Assembly: GCA_001769805.1 (NCBI GenBank)
Contig: MEPO01000007.1
Coordinates: 62,001-126,000 of the forward strand
DNA length: 64,000 nt
Source of the DNA: Bdellovibrionales bacterium GWA1_52_35
GTDB taxonomy: Bacteria > Bdellovibrionota > UBA1018
Direction of reading: 5' to 3'
Shown: piece by piece, positions 53,680 through 62,156 of the stretch
Layout of the letters: the number at the start of each line of letters is the position of its first letter
Position numbering within the stretch: position 1 is the first letter of the stretch
Notes under the pieces: model-generated
What the model saw: the letters and a program-made list of their open reading frames with translations, nothing else
What the model was told of the DNA's origin: nothing
Database searches by the model: none
Position numbers and translations under genes: made by a program

Positions 53680-54321
53680 ATGTACCAGAAGTATCTCGAG
53701 CAAATCGTCGAAGAATTCACAACTGGCGAATACTACCGCGAGGTATACCAGGCCAAGCAGGAGTACTTCGATAAATCCGGTGTAGTTTACGAAGACGATC
53801 ACGAATTTGAGCAGAGAATGTCGATTTTCATGGACTGGTACCTCTTTGACCGTGATCTGCCAGGCGTGGATCTCCCCCCGATCAAGTTTTACTTTCGAAA
53901 GCAAAAGGATCGCTTCTCAAACGAAGAGTTGAATATTTACCGTGATTTTTGTCTGACCCTGCATTCGATCTTTCGGGTGAAGCGCTTCACCTGGAATCGC
54001 AAAGGTTTCGTTGTTGCTGATTTGTTCTCAGGCAAAACCTACAAGGTCATCGACTCGGAAATTAACGCGGGCTTCGCACGCGGAGACATCTTCGAAGCCA
54101 GGCTTATTCCCTTCAAGGGTTCTTATGAGTTTTCACGTGGTTTTTGCTTCCACCCGGTAGAAATGGAATCCTTTATTTTGGGTGAAATCAAGAAGGTGAA
54201 GTCTCAAGAGAAGAAAGTTCAGACCAAACTCATTCTTCAGCTCGCCGCGATGAAGCTAAAACACCAGCGTTTTCAACACATCGACATCAAGCACATCTAT
54301 ACTTTTGCTTCAAAATTCTAG
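53680..54321 (+). CDS. Conserved-looking cytoplasmic protein of unknown function
   Basis: 213 residues, no signal peptide or membrane helix. It is rich in charged and aromatic residues (YYREVYQAKQEYFD, YEDDHEFEQRMSIFMDWYLFDRDLPG). A central beta-rich portion (about 105-160; TWNRKGFVVADLFSGKTYKV) and a Lys-rich C-terminal helix follow. I do not recognise a family. It lies 26 bp after pyrC in the same direction and could share that transcript. Codon use looks like its neighbours, so I think it is a native gene. Confidence 0.8.
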   Translation: MYQKYLEQIVEEFTTGEYYREVYQAKQEYFDKSGVVYEDDHEFEQRMSIFMDWYLFDRDLPGVDLPPIKFYFRKQKDRFSNEELNIYRDFCLTLHSIFRVKRFTWNRKGFVVADLFSGKTYKVIDSEINAGFARGDIFEARLIPFKGSYEFSRGFCFHPVEMESFILGEIKKVKSQEKKVQTKLILQLAAMKLKHQRFQHIDIKHIYTFASKF

Positions 54322-54384
54322 GACCGCCGCGTTTTGCGACACCTGTATCAGCTTGCAACAACTTGTAATAATTACACTTTTTTA

Positions 54385-54414
54385 TTGCGACCCTTTCATG
54401 GTTGCTTCTAAATA
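54385..54414 (+). promoter_or_regulatory. Candidate sigma-70 promoter for the Lys-rich exported protein
   Basis: TTGCGA (54385-54390), an 18-bp spacer and TAAATA (54409-54414). The start would be near 54421, leaving about 50 bp of leader before a strong AAGGAG site at the ATG 54473. Confidence 0.5.
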
Positions 54415-54472
54415 GAGTAACCGGAGGCAATCGAGCCGCCGAAATAACGCTAATGAGTTCTAAGGAGAATTT

Positions 54473-54697
54473 ATGAAACTTTTTGCAATGATCGCAATGC
54501 TTGCTTTCTCAATGGTCGCTTTCGCTGAAGAACCTGCCGAGCAGGTAGCCGCTCCGGATGCTATTGCAACCGAACAGGTTGCCCCCGCCCCAACCGCAGA
54601 AAAGAAAGTCAAGAAGGTCAAGAAAACCAAGAAGACCAAGAAAGCAAAAAAAGTCCAAAAGATCGAAGCTGAAGCGACTCCTGCCGCCCATCAGTAG
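54473..54697 (+). CDS. Small exported Lys-rich protein
   Basis: 74 residues with AAGGAG 6-7 bp upstream. A clean signal peptide (about 1-18, cleavage after AFA) is followed by an acidic Ala/Pro part (EEPAEQVAAP, EQVAPAPTAE) and a repetitive basic tract (KKVKKVKKTKKTKKAKKVQK, about residues 43-62) with a short acidic/Ala tail. It has its own promoter and terminator, so it is a stand-alone gene that is probably well expressed. The basic tract could bind LPS phosphate, peptidoglycan or nucleic acid in the periplasm; no family is recognised. Confidence 0.82.
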   Translation: MKLFAMIAMLAFSMVAFAEEPAEQVAAPDAIATEQVAPAPTAEKKVKKVKKTKKTKKAKKVQKIEAEATPAAHQ

Positions 54698-54717
54698 TTT
54701 GATTTTATCGAATTTGG

Positions 54718-54756
54718 AGCCCCCTTTTCGCGCAAGCGGATCGGGGGTTTTTTTTT
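54718..54756 (+). terminator. Rho-independent terminator after the Lys-rich gene
   Basis: CCCCC (54720-54724) pairs with GGGGG (54743-54747); an inner CGC-GCAA-GCG hairpin caps it, and nine T follow (54748-54756). It separates the small gene from the glycan cluster. Confidence 0.85.
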
Positions 54757-54785
54757 ATTCTGGGGTGGGCTAGGCTCAGCCCCTG

Positions 54786-55877
54786 ATGAAAAAGATTCTC
54801 GCGATCAAAATCCGGGCAATGGGGGACACGGTTCTCCTGACCGCTCCGCTGGCAGAACTTCGACGCGCCTACCCGGATGCAGAGATTCACGTTTTGGTCG
54901 ATCGCTGCTGGGCCCCTCTGCTGGAGCACTCTCCAGTGGCTAACCGAATCTGGGGATTGGAGCGCAGGGCAACGCGCCTCGGGCGCCTGCAGACTCTATC
55001 GAGCCTCGCCCGCCAGCTCCGCCGCGAGCGCTTTGATCTGGTCATCAACTTTCACGCAAGCACTTCAAGCGCCTTCTTGAGCCGTGCCACCGGCGCCCAG
55101 GTTCGCTCGATTCATTTTCATGGACTGAAGGACCCCAATTTGTTTTCCACCGTCCTGGTCCCCGGCAAAGGCCAGGTAAAGCCGGTCATTGAACGCGATA
55201 TGGACGCGTTACGCGCCCTGGGACTTTCCATACCCGAAGGGGTTTACCCCAGACTTGCGGTGACCGAAGATGAAAAAAGCCGCGCCCTCGCTCATCTAGC
55301 GAGCATCCATTTAACTGGGCCGGTTCTGGGCTTGGGTCTGGGCGCAAGCCGCCCATCCAAGGCCTGGCCCCTCTCGAATTTCGTGGAACTCGGTTTGCGC
55401 TGGTGCCAGGAAAAAAACGGAAGTGTCTTTGCGCTTGTGGGCCCCAACGAGCTTGCCCTCGCCCAGGAGTTCCGGGAATTACTGAAGCATTGCACACCGA
55501 CAGAACTTCAAGATCGCATTCACATCGAAGCCGGCCTGGGCCTTCGCGAATTGACCGGAATGATTCAGCGATTTTCAGTCTTCGCAGGCAATGATTCCGG
55601 ACCACGTCATTTGGCCGTGGCCGTCGGTGTCCCGACAGTCACGCTCTTTGGCCCCGAGCACCCTTATGAGTGGCACCCCTACCGCACGGATGTGCATCCC
55701 TATTTTTTCTCGGATCGACTCACCTGTCGCACCTCTGGGATCAATGGCGAGCGCCCTTGGTGTGGAGCCGCAGAGTGCCCCCAAACCGCATCTGCACATC
55801 AGCTTTGCATGACTTCCATTGACGTGACGGCGGTTCTTGGTGAATGTTCACGTATAGCGAACAAGGAAGACCAATGA
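54786..55877 (+). CDS. Glycosyltransferase family 9 (ADP-heptose:LPS heptosyltransferase-like)
   Basis: 363 residues. The N-terminal ILAIKIRAMGDTVLLTAPLAELRRAYPDAEI has the family 9 GD-x-V/I-L motif; the C-terminal half has LGLGASRPSKAWP and AGNDSGPRHLAVAVGVPTVTLFG, the nucleotide-sugar-binding region. These enzymes add L-glycero-D-manno-heptose to Kdo in LPS core. Whether it is WaaC, WaaF or WaaQ type cannot be fixed by eye. First gene of a tightly coupled set (its stop overlaps the next start by 4 bp). Confidence 0.93.
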   Translation: MKKILAIKIRAMGDTVLLTAPLAELRRAYPDAEIHVLVDRCWAPLLEHSPVANRIWGLERRATRLGRLQTLSSLARQLRRERFDLVINFHASTSSAFLSRATGAQVRSIHFHGLKDPNLFSTVLVPGKGQVKPVIERDMDALRALGLSIPEGVYPRLAVTEDEKSRALAHLASIHLTGPVLGLGLGASRPSKAWPLSNFVELGLRWCQEKNGSVFALVGPNELALAQEFRELLKHCTPTELQDRIHIEAGLGLRELTGMIQRFSVFAGNDSGPRHLAVAVGVPTVTLFGPEHPYEWHPYRTDVHPYFFSDRLTCRTSGINGERPWCGAAECPQTASAHQLCMTSIDVTAVLGECSRIANKEDQ

Positions 55878-56671
55878 ACCTCCAGCGACCCGGAATTTCC
55901 GCCCTGATTATTTCCAGAAATGAAGAACGGCACATTGAGCGGTGCTTGAGTTCGTTGATCTGGGCGAACGAGATCCTGGTAGTCGATGCACTCAGCACGG
56001 ACCAGACGAAAGCCAAATGCCTGCGATCCGACGCACCCTGGGCATCGAAACTCCGCTTCATTGAAAACAAGTGGGAGGGCTTCCGCAAACAACGCAATCT
56101 TTCGCTGGATTCCGCGACTCACGACTGGGTTCTGGTCGTCGATGCGGATGAGGCTTGCTCCCCTGAACTGGCAGAGCGCATTCAATCATTGTTGAGCGCG
56201 ACTCCCGATGGTCCCCCGTTCAAAGCCTACAAAGTTCATCGCGCCGAATACTTCCTCGGAAAGCCTATTCGATACGGCATCTGGAATCCGAGCTATCAAG
56301 ACCGATTCTTTCATCGCCAGGGCGTTCGCTATATTAACGAGATCCACGAATACCCCAATTTCCCGTCCGACCCGGGACGGATCCATGAACCCCTGCTGCA
56401 TTCTCCGGAGTTCAATATCGAAAAATTCCTCGATAAGATGAATCGCTACACCTCAATTGAAGCACGCGACAGGATTCTCCAGGGGAAGAGAACCAACATC
56501 GTCCATTTACTGGGTTCCTTTCCCGCCATGTTCCTGAAGAACTATTTTTACTACTCCTCCTGGCGAGATGGCTGGCATGGCCTGATCATCTCTCTCCTGG
56601 AGGGAGTCTCCCGTGTCGTGCGACATATCAAGATGTGGAATATTCAAACGCATCCCGAGAAACACAGATGA
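55874..56671 (+). CDS. Family 2 glycosyltransferase (WaaE/KdtX-like)
   Basis: 265 residues from ATG 55874. GT-A signature ISALIISRNEERHIERCL near residues 8-25, DALSTDQT and the metal-binding DADEA, followed by SYQDRFFHRQGVRYINEIHEYP, the pattern of LPS-core beta-glucosyltransferases (WaaE/KdtX). A hydrophobic C-terminal segment probably associates with the inner membrane. Overlaps the GT9 gene and the next GT2 gene by 4 bp each, so all three are translated together. Confidence 0.9.
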   Translation: MNLQRPGISALIISRNEERHIERCLSSLIWANEILVVDALSTDQTKAKCLRSDAPWASKLRFIENKWEGFRKQRNLSLDSATHDWVLVVDADEACSPELAERIQSLLSATPDGPPFKAYKVHRAEYFLGKPIRYGIWNPSYQDRFFHRQGVRYINEIHEYPNFPSDPGRIHEPLLHSPEFNIEKFLDKMNRYTSIEARDRILQGKRTNIVHLLGSFPAMFLKNYFYYSSWRDGWHGLIISLLEGVSRVVRHIKMWNIQTHPEKHR

Positions 56672-57579
56672 AAGTCTCAGGATTTACCATTCTCCGGAAT
56701 GGAGTCAAATTTGATTACCCTTTCTTGGAATCCATCCGTTCACTTCTTCCGCTCGTGGACGAGTTCGTTATCGCGGTCGGCAAAGGTGATGATGAAACTG
56801 CGGCACGGATCACCGAGCTTTCCGAAAAAGAAGGCTCCGGCAAAATCATTCATTTTGAAACTGTCTGGGAGCTGGATGATCCGGAGAAACGAAAAGGTGG
56901 GCTCATCCTTTCGGAACAGACCAACATCGCGCTGGACCGTTGCACCGGAGACTGGTGCTTCTATTTACAGGCGGACGAGGTCCTTCATGAAAGCGACTAC
57001 CCACGCATCCGCGAAGCACTTCGTCAGGCGCATTCCCGGCCCGAAATAGAGGGTCTGCTTTTTGATTACGTTCACTTTTACGGATCTTACGATGTAGTCC
57101 AGCATTCGCGAAGCGCGTACCGCCGCGAAGTACGCTGTATCCGCCACAGTGCCGGAGGCAGAAGCCTGGGTGATGCCCAAAGCTTCCGCAAGCCCAACGG
57201 CGAGAAGCTTTCGGTTATTCACTCAAGAGCCCGCATCTTTCATTACGGCTGGGTTAGGACTCCCGATGCAATGAGAGAAAAAACTTTCTTCATGGATCAG
57301 CTTTATCACGGAAAAGCTGATCCGGAGGCTGAACGCGCGGGAACTCCGGCAACCGGGAATAATTACCGTTATAAACGTTTCTGGGGTCTGCAACCTTTTC
57401 GTGACGTGCATCCCGCAGTCATGCACAACCGGATCTCCGCGAAAGGCTGGCACTGGGATCTCACGAATTCGCCTTTTCACTGGACCTGGAGGGATTCAAA
57501 GAAAATCATTCTGGACACGATCGAAAGCCTGACCGGACGTCGATTCTTTGAGTACCGCCCTTACCGGTTGAAACGCTGA
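56668..57579 (+). CDS. Glycosyltransferase-like protein (GT-A fold)
   Basis: 303 residues from ATG 56668 (4-bp overlap with the previous gene). FTILRNGVKFDYPFLESIRSL is a divergent GT2 start; LQADEVLHE holds the likely metal-binding acid (DE in place of DxD). Conserved HYGWVRTP and HPAVMHNRI follow. This resembles TIGR-type GT2 proteins found in LPS gene sets; the donor sugar is unknown. It ends 10 bp before the large unknown membrane protein. Confidence 0.8.
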   Translation: MKVSGFTILRNGVKFDYPFLESIRSLLPLVDEFVIAVGKGDDETAARITELSEKEGSGKIIHFETVWELDDPEKRKGGLILSEQTNIALDRCTGDWCFYLQADEVLHESDYPRIREALRQAHSRPEIEGLLFDYVHFYGSYDVVQHSRSAYRREVRCIRHSAGGRSLGDAQSFRKPNGEKLSVIHSRARIFHYGWVRTPDAMREKTFFMDQLYHGKADPEAERAGTPATGNNYRYKRFWGLQPFRDVHPAVMHNRISAKGWHWDLTNSPFHWTWRDSKKIILDTIESLTGRRFFEYRPYRLKR

Positions 57580-57589
57580 AAGGCCGTAA

Positions 57590-59143
57590 ATGAAACATGA
57601 TTCCGATGACATTCTCGACACTAAGATTTCGATTCACGATTCACGGCACTTTGAGATCAAGCTGAACATTGATCTGCCGGAATCTCGCTCCAGCAGCTAT
57701 GAAATTGAAACATATTTCTTTGTCCCCAAAGCATTGAACATTGCACCCGGTAATTATTCAAAATCCGACTTCTACAGTGGCATTCAAAAATATATCCGGT
57801 TTAAAACTCCGCAAATTCCGCTGGACCGGATCACCGACTCCTCCATTCCCAGCTCGCCCTGGAATCGCATCGGCACCGGCCTGGACCAACTGCTCGCCAG
57901 CTCAATCGACCGGTCCGTTCCGCAAGACGGTATCAATTCCATTTTCGAGGAGATCAAACTTCTGGGTCAGGTCACCCGGGCCTCGATCCGCGATACTGCT
58001 GTCGCCTTGATCCGGGAGATGGAGGTAATGCGGAACTATGCGGGTCCAGAGCGTTTCTCAGTTCTCCAGCAAGCGATTCTGAATCTCCTGCGGGATATCC
58101 AGGAGCTGGAGCGATCCATCTGCGTGCGCCATCAGGAGATCAGCCGCCCGCAGATTCCCAGCAAGCTGAAAGACGGCTTTCGTTATTTTGACGAATTCTT
58201 CAGTCTGACGGTCGAGGAATACCTGGCGCTTGTCTTCAAGGCCCTGAGTGAAGCACCCATCCCCGAGGCTGATTCTTCCGATTTGAAACGAAAGATCGGC
58301 GAAGTTCTCAAAACCCAGCAGCTACATCGTCGCGAGATGGGCTATCCATCGCTTTTTGTCGAAGGTCGCGACAATTCGATCATCCCCTATCGCAAGGGCG
58401 TCCTGAAAAAGTTCACCTCGAGCAGTCTGCATCTCAACCTTGAGGTTTCCGAATGGCAGGCGATTTCCCAGCTGAACTTCTCGATTGCTGCGGGGGTGGC
58501 CATGCTTTTTGCTGCTGTAGTAACCGTATTTGCCCAGAGCCGGTTCTCCACGAGCAGTTCGATGTTCATCGTGATTGTCGTGGTCAGCTATATTTTGAAG
58601 GATCGCATGAAAGACTGGCTTAAGGTGTTTCTCTCGCAAAAAATGCTGCGAGGCGCGGCCGATCAAAGTGCCAAAATCCGCGATCCGGGCACCGGTCAGG
58701 TGGTCGGAATGTTCCGGGAGGCTTTTGCCTTTATGGAGTACGATCGCTTACCCGCGGTGATCCGGTCTCGTCGGAACATGGACAACATCACCTCCATTGA
58801 TGAGGAGGGGAAACCTGAACGTGTCATGAAATACGAAAAACAGGTGACTCTGTACCCCAGAAAAATCGCGCGATTTCATCAACGCCGCCGTGACATCAAT
58901 GACATCATGCGGTTTGATATCAGCCAATGGGTCAAACAGGCCGATGACCCGAAGGCCGAGATGCTGCACTTCTGTCACGAGACCGGCACGCTTCAGACCG
59001 TCACCTGCCGGAAAGATTATCACATTAATATCGTATTCAAGTATCAGACTGCCGGCAGTGACGGCAGAATGCGGGATGCGTTTGAACGGATACGGCTGAT
59101 CCTGAATCGGGACGGAATCGTTCAGCTGGACGAAGTTCACTAA
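57590..59143 (+). CDS. Large unknown protein with a paired membrane hairpin, in the glycan cluster
   Basis: 517 residues. I do not recognise a family. Residues 1-150 are beta-rich (YEIETYFFVPKALNIAPGNYS) and acidic; 150-290 are helical with a run of charged helices. Two membrane helices lie close together at about 301-320 and 325-342, a hairpin that would put both termini in the cytoplasm, followed by a Lys/Arg-rich region (KDRMKDWLKVFLSQK) and a beta-rich C-terminus. No enzyme or transport motif is visible. Its place between glycosyltransferases suggests an accessory role in glycan assembly or polymer control. Its end overlaps the convergent GT2 gene by 4 bp. Confidence 0.75.
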   Translation: MKHDSDDILDTKISIHDSRHFEIKLNIDLPESRSSSYEIETYFFVPKALNIAPGNYSKSDFYSGIQKYIRFKTPQIPLDRITDSSIPSSPWNRIGTGLDQLLASSIDRSVPQDGINSIFEEIKLLGQVTRASIRDTAVALIREMEVMRNYAGPERFSVLQQAILNLLRDIQELERSICVRHQEISRPQIPSKLKDGFRYFDEFFSLTVEEYLALVFKALSEAPIPEADSSDLKRKIGEVLKTQQLHRREMGYPSLFVEGRDNSIIPYRKGVLKKFTSSSLHLNLEVSEWQAISQLNFSIAAGVAMLFAAVVTVFAQSRFSTSSSMFIVIVVVSYILKDRMKDWLKVFLSQKMLRGAADQSAKIRDPGTGQVVGMFREAFAFMEYDRLPAVIRSRRNMDNITSIDEEGKPERVMKYEKQVTLYPRKIARFHQRRRDINDIMRFDISQWVKQADDPKAEMLHFCHETGTLQTVTCRKDYHINIVFKYQTAGSDGRMRDAFERIRLILNRDGIVQLDEVH

Positions 59144-59961
59144 AATCGCGAACGATAACCCTTCTCGGCCCATTTATAATCGGTATTTTTTACCAGCGCA
59201 GTAATTCGTTCAACCACCTCGGAATTCGGTTCCCTGCGCTTGTGGAAAAGATGAAATTGGACGCACATGCCTTTTGCGTTTACCGCTTTTTTTCCACTAT
59301 TTCTCAAACGGATGAACAGATCACCATCTTCGCCCCAGTAAGATTCAAGTCCCTCGTTGAAGCCATTTACCGCAAGGATGTCCTTTTTCCAGGCACTGAA
59401 ATTACTACCCAGAATATCAATCGGCCGATCATACCTCATCAGCTTGCGAAGGAGTGGCGCACAGACCCGCAGCCCACGCTTGATTCCTAGCGTTTTTTTA
59501 TTGAGAACGCTCCGCAACAGATCAGGATTCCAGATATGATCAAAATCGCCGGCAAGTATTCTTTCTTCGGAAACGGTGATTTCCGGGCCGAGATCCACTC
59601 TTCTGCCGCAGACAAATGAATCGGATTTTCTCAAGGCCAGATGATCCTCGACAAAATGCTTTTCCAGAATCACATCCGAATCGAGAAATATGAGATAATC
59701 ACCCGAACAGCGCTTCAGCGCCTCGTTGAGAATCCGGGACTTGCGATACCCCTCATCAGACTGCGTGACAAATACCAGATTCGTTCCGGTTTTCGACGCG
59801 CAATACTCCGCCGTTCCGTCGCTCGAACCATCATCAGCAACGACGATTTCGAAATCACGGACCGTCTGACGCTCCAGACTCGCCACTAACAACCGAAGGA
59901 CCGGAAGCTGATTGTAAGACGTCGTGAGGATTGAAACGCTCAAATCACACTTTCCCGCCAC
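59140..59961 (-). CDS. Family 2 glycosyltransferase (chondroitin synthase-like)
   Basis: 273 residues from GTG 59961, which overlaps the ugd stop by 17 bp. TTG 59943, preceded by GGGAAAG, is an alternative start giving LSVSILTTSYN. The GT-A motifs are SILTTSYNQL, ADDGSSDGT, and LDSDVIL as the DxD site, followed by the acceptor-site GYRKSRILNEA. The C-terminal part carries YWGEDGDLFIRLRNSG, as in chondroitin or hyaluronan-like polymerases (ED motif). It shares a leftward pair with ugd, which makes UDP-glucuronate, so it may use UDP-GlcA. Confidence 0.88.
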   Translation of the reverse strand: MAGKCDLSVSILTTSYNQLPVLRLLVASLERQTVRDFEIVVADDGSSDGTAEYCASKTGTNLVFVTQSDEGYRKSRILNEALKRCSGDYLIFLDSDVILEKHFVEDHLALRKSDSFVCGRRVDLGPEITVSEERILAGDFDHIWNPDLLRSVLNKKTLGIKRGLRVCAPLLRKLMRYDRPIDILGSNFSAWKKDILAVNGFNEGLESYWGEDGDLFIRLRNSGKKAVNAKGMCVQFHLFHKRREPNSEVVERITALVKNTDYKWAEKGYRSRF

Positions 59962-61255
59962 GTCCGATTCCGTAGTACGTGAATCCGAGTTTGTTCATTT
60001 CTTCAGGATTATAGATATTCCGGCCGTCGAAGATCACCGGATTCTTCAGGTCTTTTTTCATCCGTGCGAAATCGGGATGCCGGAACTCATTCCATTCGGT
60101 CACAATCAAAAGGGCATCTGCTCCCTCGATTGCCTGAAAAGCTGAGCTGCAATACGTGATCTCACTTCCGATTGCCGCGCGCGCGGTTTCAGTTGCGACC
60201 GGATCAAAGCCCTTGATCTGTGCGCCCGCCTTGCGAAGCTCATTGATAATGGTAATCGCCGGCGCTTCGCGCATATCGTCCGTATTTGGCTTGAAAGCCA
60301 GACCCCAGAGCGCAAAGGTTTTACCCTTGAGGTTGGCACCGAAGTGGCTGAACACCTTCTGGGCCAGCCGCTTCTTCTGGCGATAATTCGCCTCTTCGAC
60401 TGAGTTGACCACAGCCATCGTGATTTCCTCGCGACGCGCGGTTGCCATGAGGGCCTGCACGTCCTTCGGAAAACAGGAACCACCATACCCGACACCGGCA
60501 TAAAGAAAATGCTTCCCGATGCGCTGGTCGGTTGCCATGCCCTTGCGGATCATTTCAATATCGCCGCCCACTTTTTCACAAAGAACTGAAAGCTCGTTCA
60601 TGAAGCTGATACGGGTGGCGAGAAAAGCGTTGCAGGCGTACTTGGTCATTTCTGCAGATACCGGATCCATCCAGATAATCGGATTTCCCTGGCGGACAAA
60701 AGGCGAGTAAAGATCCACCATCTTTTGATAAACTTCTTCCTTCTCTGTTCCAATGACGACGCGATCAGGCTTCAGGAAATCATCGACAGCCGAACCTTCT
60801 TTTAAAAATTCAGGATTACTGATGACATCAAACGGCTGTTTTGTGAAAGGTGTCATCCAATCGGCTACAACCCGATGGGAACCGATCGGTACCGTGGACT
60901 TGTTCACGATCACTTTATAACCGTTCATTGCGCGTGCGACCTCTTCCGAGGCACTCTTCAAGTACTGAAGATCGGGTTCACCATTCGGGAGTGGGGGCGT
61001 ACCGACGGCCATGAAAATGATTTCAGCCGCCTGAACGGCTTCGGCAACCACCGTCGTAAAAATCATTCGACCTTCCGTGTAGCCACGCTTGACGAGAGTA
61101 TCCAGTCCGGGTTCGTAGATCGGGATAACACCGTTCTTGAGGGATTCGATCTTTGAAATGTCATTGTCCACACAGTAAACCGTGTTGCCCGTATCCGCAA
61201 AACACGCCCCGGCCACCAGACCCACGTACCCTGTTCCAATCACTGCAACTTTCAT
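59945..61255 (-). CDS. ugd: UDP-glucose 6-dehydrogenase
   Basis: 436 residues. Rossmann NAD motif GTGYVGLVAGACFA at about 7-20, the VNKSTVPIG segment, and the catalytic Cys in GYGGSCFPKDV (about 257-267) are complete. It oxidises UDP-glucose to UDP-glucuronate for acidic surface glycans or as the precursor of other sugars. Standard length; the first gene of a leftward pair with the adjacent GT2. Confidence 0.96.
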   Translation of the reverse strand: MKVAVIGTGYVGLVAGACFADTGNTVYCVDNDISKIESLKNGVIPIYEPGLDTLVKRGYTEGRMIFTTVVAEAVQAAEIIFMAVGTPPLPNGEPDLQYLKSASEEVARAMNGYKVIVNKSTVPIGSHRVVADWMTPFTKQPFDVISNPEFLKEGSAVDDFLKPDRVVIGTEKEEVYQKMVDLYSPFVRQGNPIIWMDPVSAEMTKYACNAFLATRISFMNELSVLCEKVGGDIEMIRKGMATDQRIGKHFLYAGVGYGGSCFPKDVQALMATARREEITMAVVNSVEEANYRQKKRLAQKVFSHFGANLKGKTFALWGLAFKPNTDDMREAPAITIINELRKAGAQIKGFDPVATETARAAIGSEITYCSSAFQAIEGADALLIVTEWNEFRHPDFARMKKDLKNPVIFDGRNIYNPEEMNKLGFTYYGIGRGGKV

Positions 61256-61367
61256 ATTCGTCCTTTGTGCGAGCGCCCGAGCGCCCTTCGAAAATACTGC
61301 CGAAAATGGTATTCAGATTTGCTTAATCTTTCCCAAAAAATCACTCGTTATGCTAGCTTTTTCGGGT

Positions 61368-62156
61368 ATGGCAAGGCTTCCAGTCAGCATTACAATCATC
61401 TCTTTGAATGAAGAGACGAATATCGCCCGGGCTCTCAAAAGTGTGGCTTGGGCAGAGGATATTCTGGTAGTCGACTCAGGGAGTACCGACAGAACAGTCG
61501 AAATCGCACGGACTCATGGGGCCCGGGTCCTTCAGAACGCTTGGCTCGGCTATGGGCAGCAGAAGAATTTTGCACAGGCCCAGGCGAAACATGACTGGGT
61601 CTTGAACATCGATGCAGATGAGGTGGTTTCTCCAGCACTTTTCGAGGAAATTGAGAGATCCCTGGCGAAAGTCCAGAGCGGACGGCTACAGGCGGATGCC
61701 TTTTGCTTTCCCCGGAAAACCTACTATCTCGGGAAGTGGATCCGTCACGGGGGCTGGTACCCGAATGTTTTGGTCAGGTTGGCAAATCGAAATAAATGTT
61801 CCTGGACGGAACCCCATGTGCACGAAGAACTCCTTGCCCGCGGGCCCGTTGTTTCGCTTCAGCAGGCTCTGGATCATTACGCCTTTACGTCAATTCGTGA
61901 TCAAATCTTAACGAACCTGCGCTTCGCCCGTCTTGGAACGGAAGACCTCCGAAGGAAAGGCGTCCGCCCGTCTTTAATTCGACTCATATTTAAACCGGCC
62001 GGAAAATTCCTGGAAACGTATTTTTTGAAAAGAGGCTTCCTCGACGGACTTCCCGGATTCATCATTTCGATCAACGCGGCTCATAGTATTTTTCTGAAAT
62101 ATGCCTTTCTCTTCGAACCAGAGATCGAAGAAGCCGCAAAGCGGAGTGCCAAATGA
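61368..62156 (+). CDS. Family 2 glycosyltransferase (WaaE/KdtX-like)
   Basis: 262 residues from ATG 61368 with no obvious Shine-Dalgarno; the frame is open further upstream, over the ugd start, but the conserved N-terminus begins here (MARLPVSITIISLNEETNIA). DSGSTDRT, NIDADEV (DxD-like) and FPRKTYYLGKWIRHGGWYPN are typical of LPS-core GT2 enzymes. Close kin of the gene at 55874, so it probably acts on the same core. Its end overlaps the amidotransferase gene by 4 bp. Confidence 0.9.
   Translation: MARLPVSITIISLNEETNIARALKSVAWAEDILVVDSGSTDRTVEIARTHGARVLQNAWLGYGQQKNFAQAQAKHDWVLNIDADEVVSPALFEEIERSLAKVQSGRLQADAFCFPRKTYYLGKWIRHGGWYPNVLVRLANRNKCSWTEPHVHEELLARGPVVSLQQALDHYAFTSIRDQILTNLRFARLGTEDLRRKGVRPSLIRLIFKPAGKFLETYFLKRGFLDGLPGFIISINAAHSIFLKYAFLFEPEIEEAAKRSAK

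Noticed and set aside
61300-61330. TGGTATTCAGATTTGCTT as a sigma-54 promoter before the 61368 gene
   Set aside because: GG to GC spacing is 11, not 10, and the -24 element lacks the CAC.
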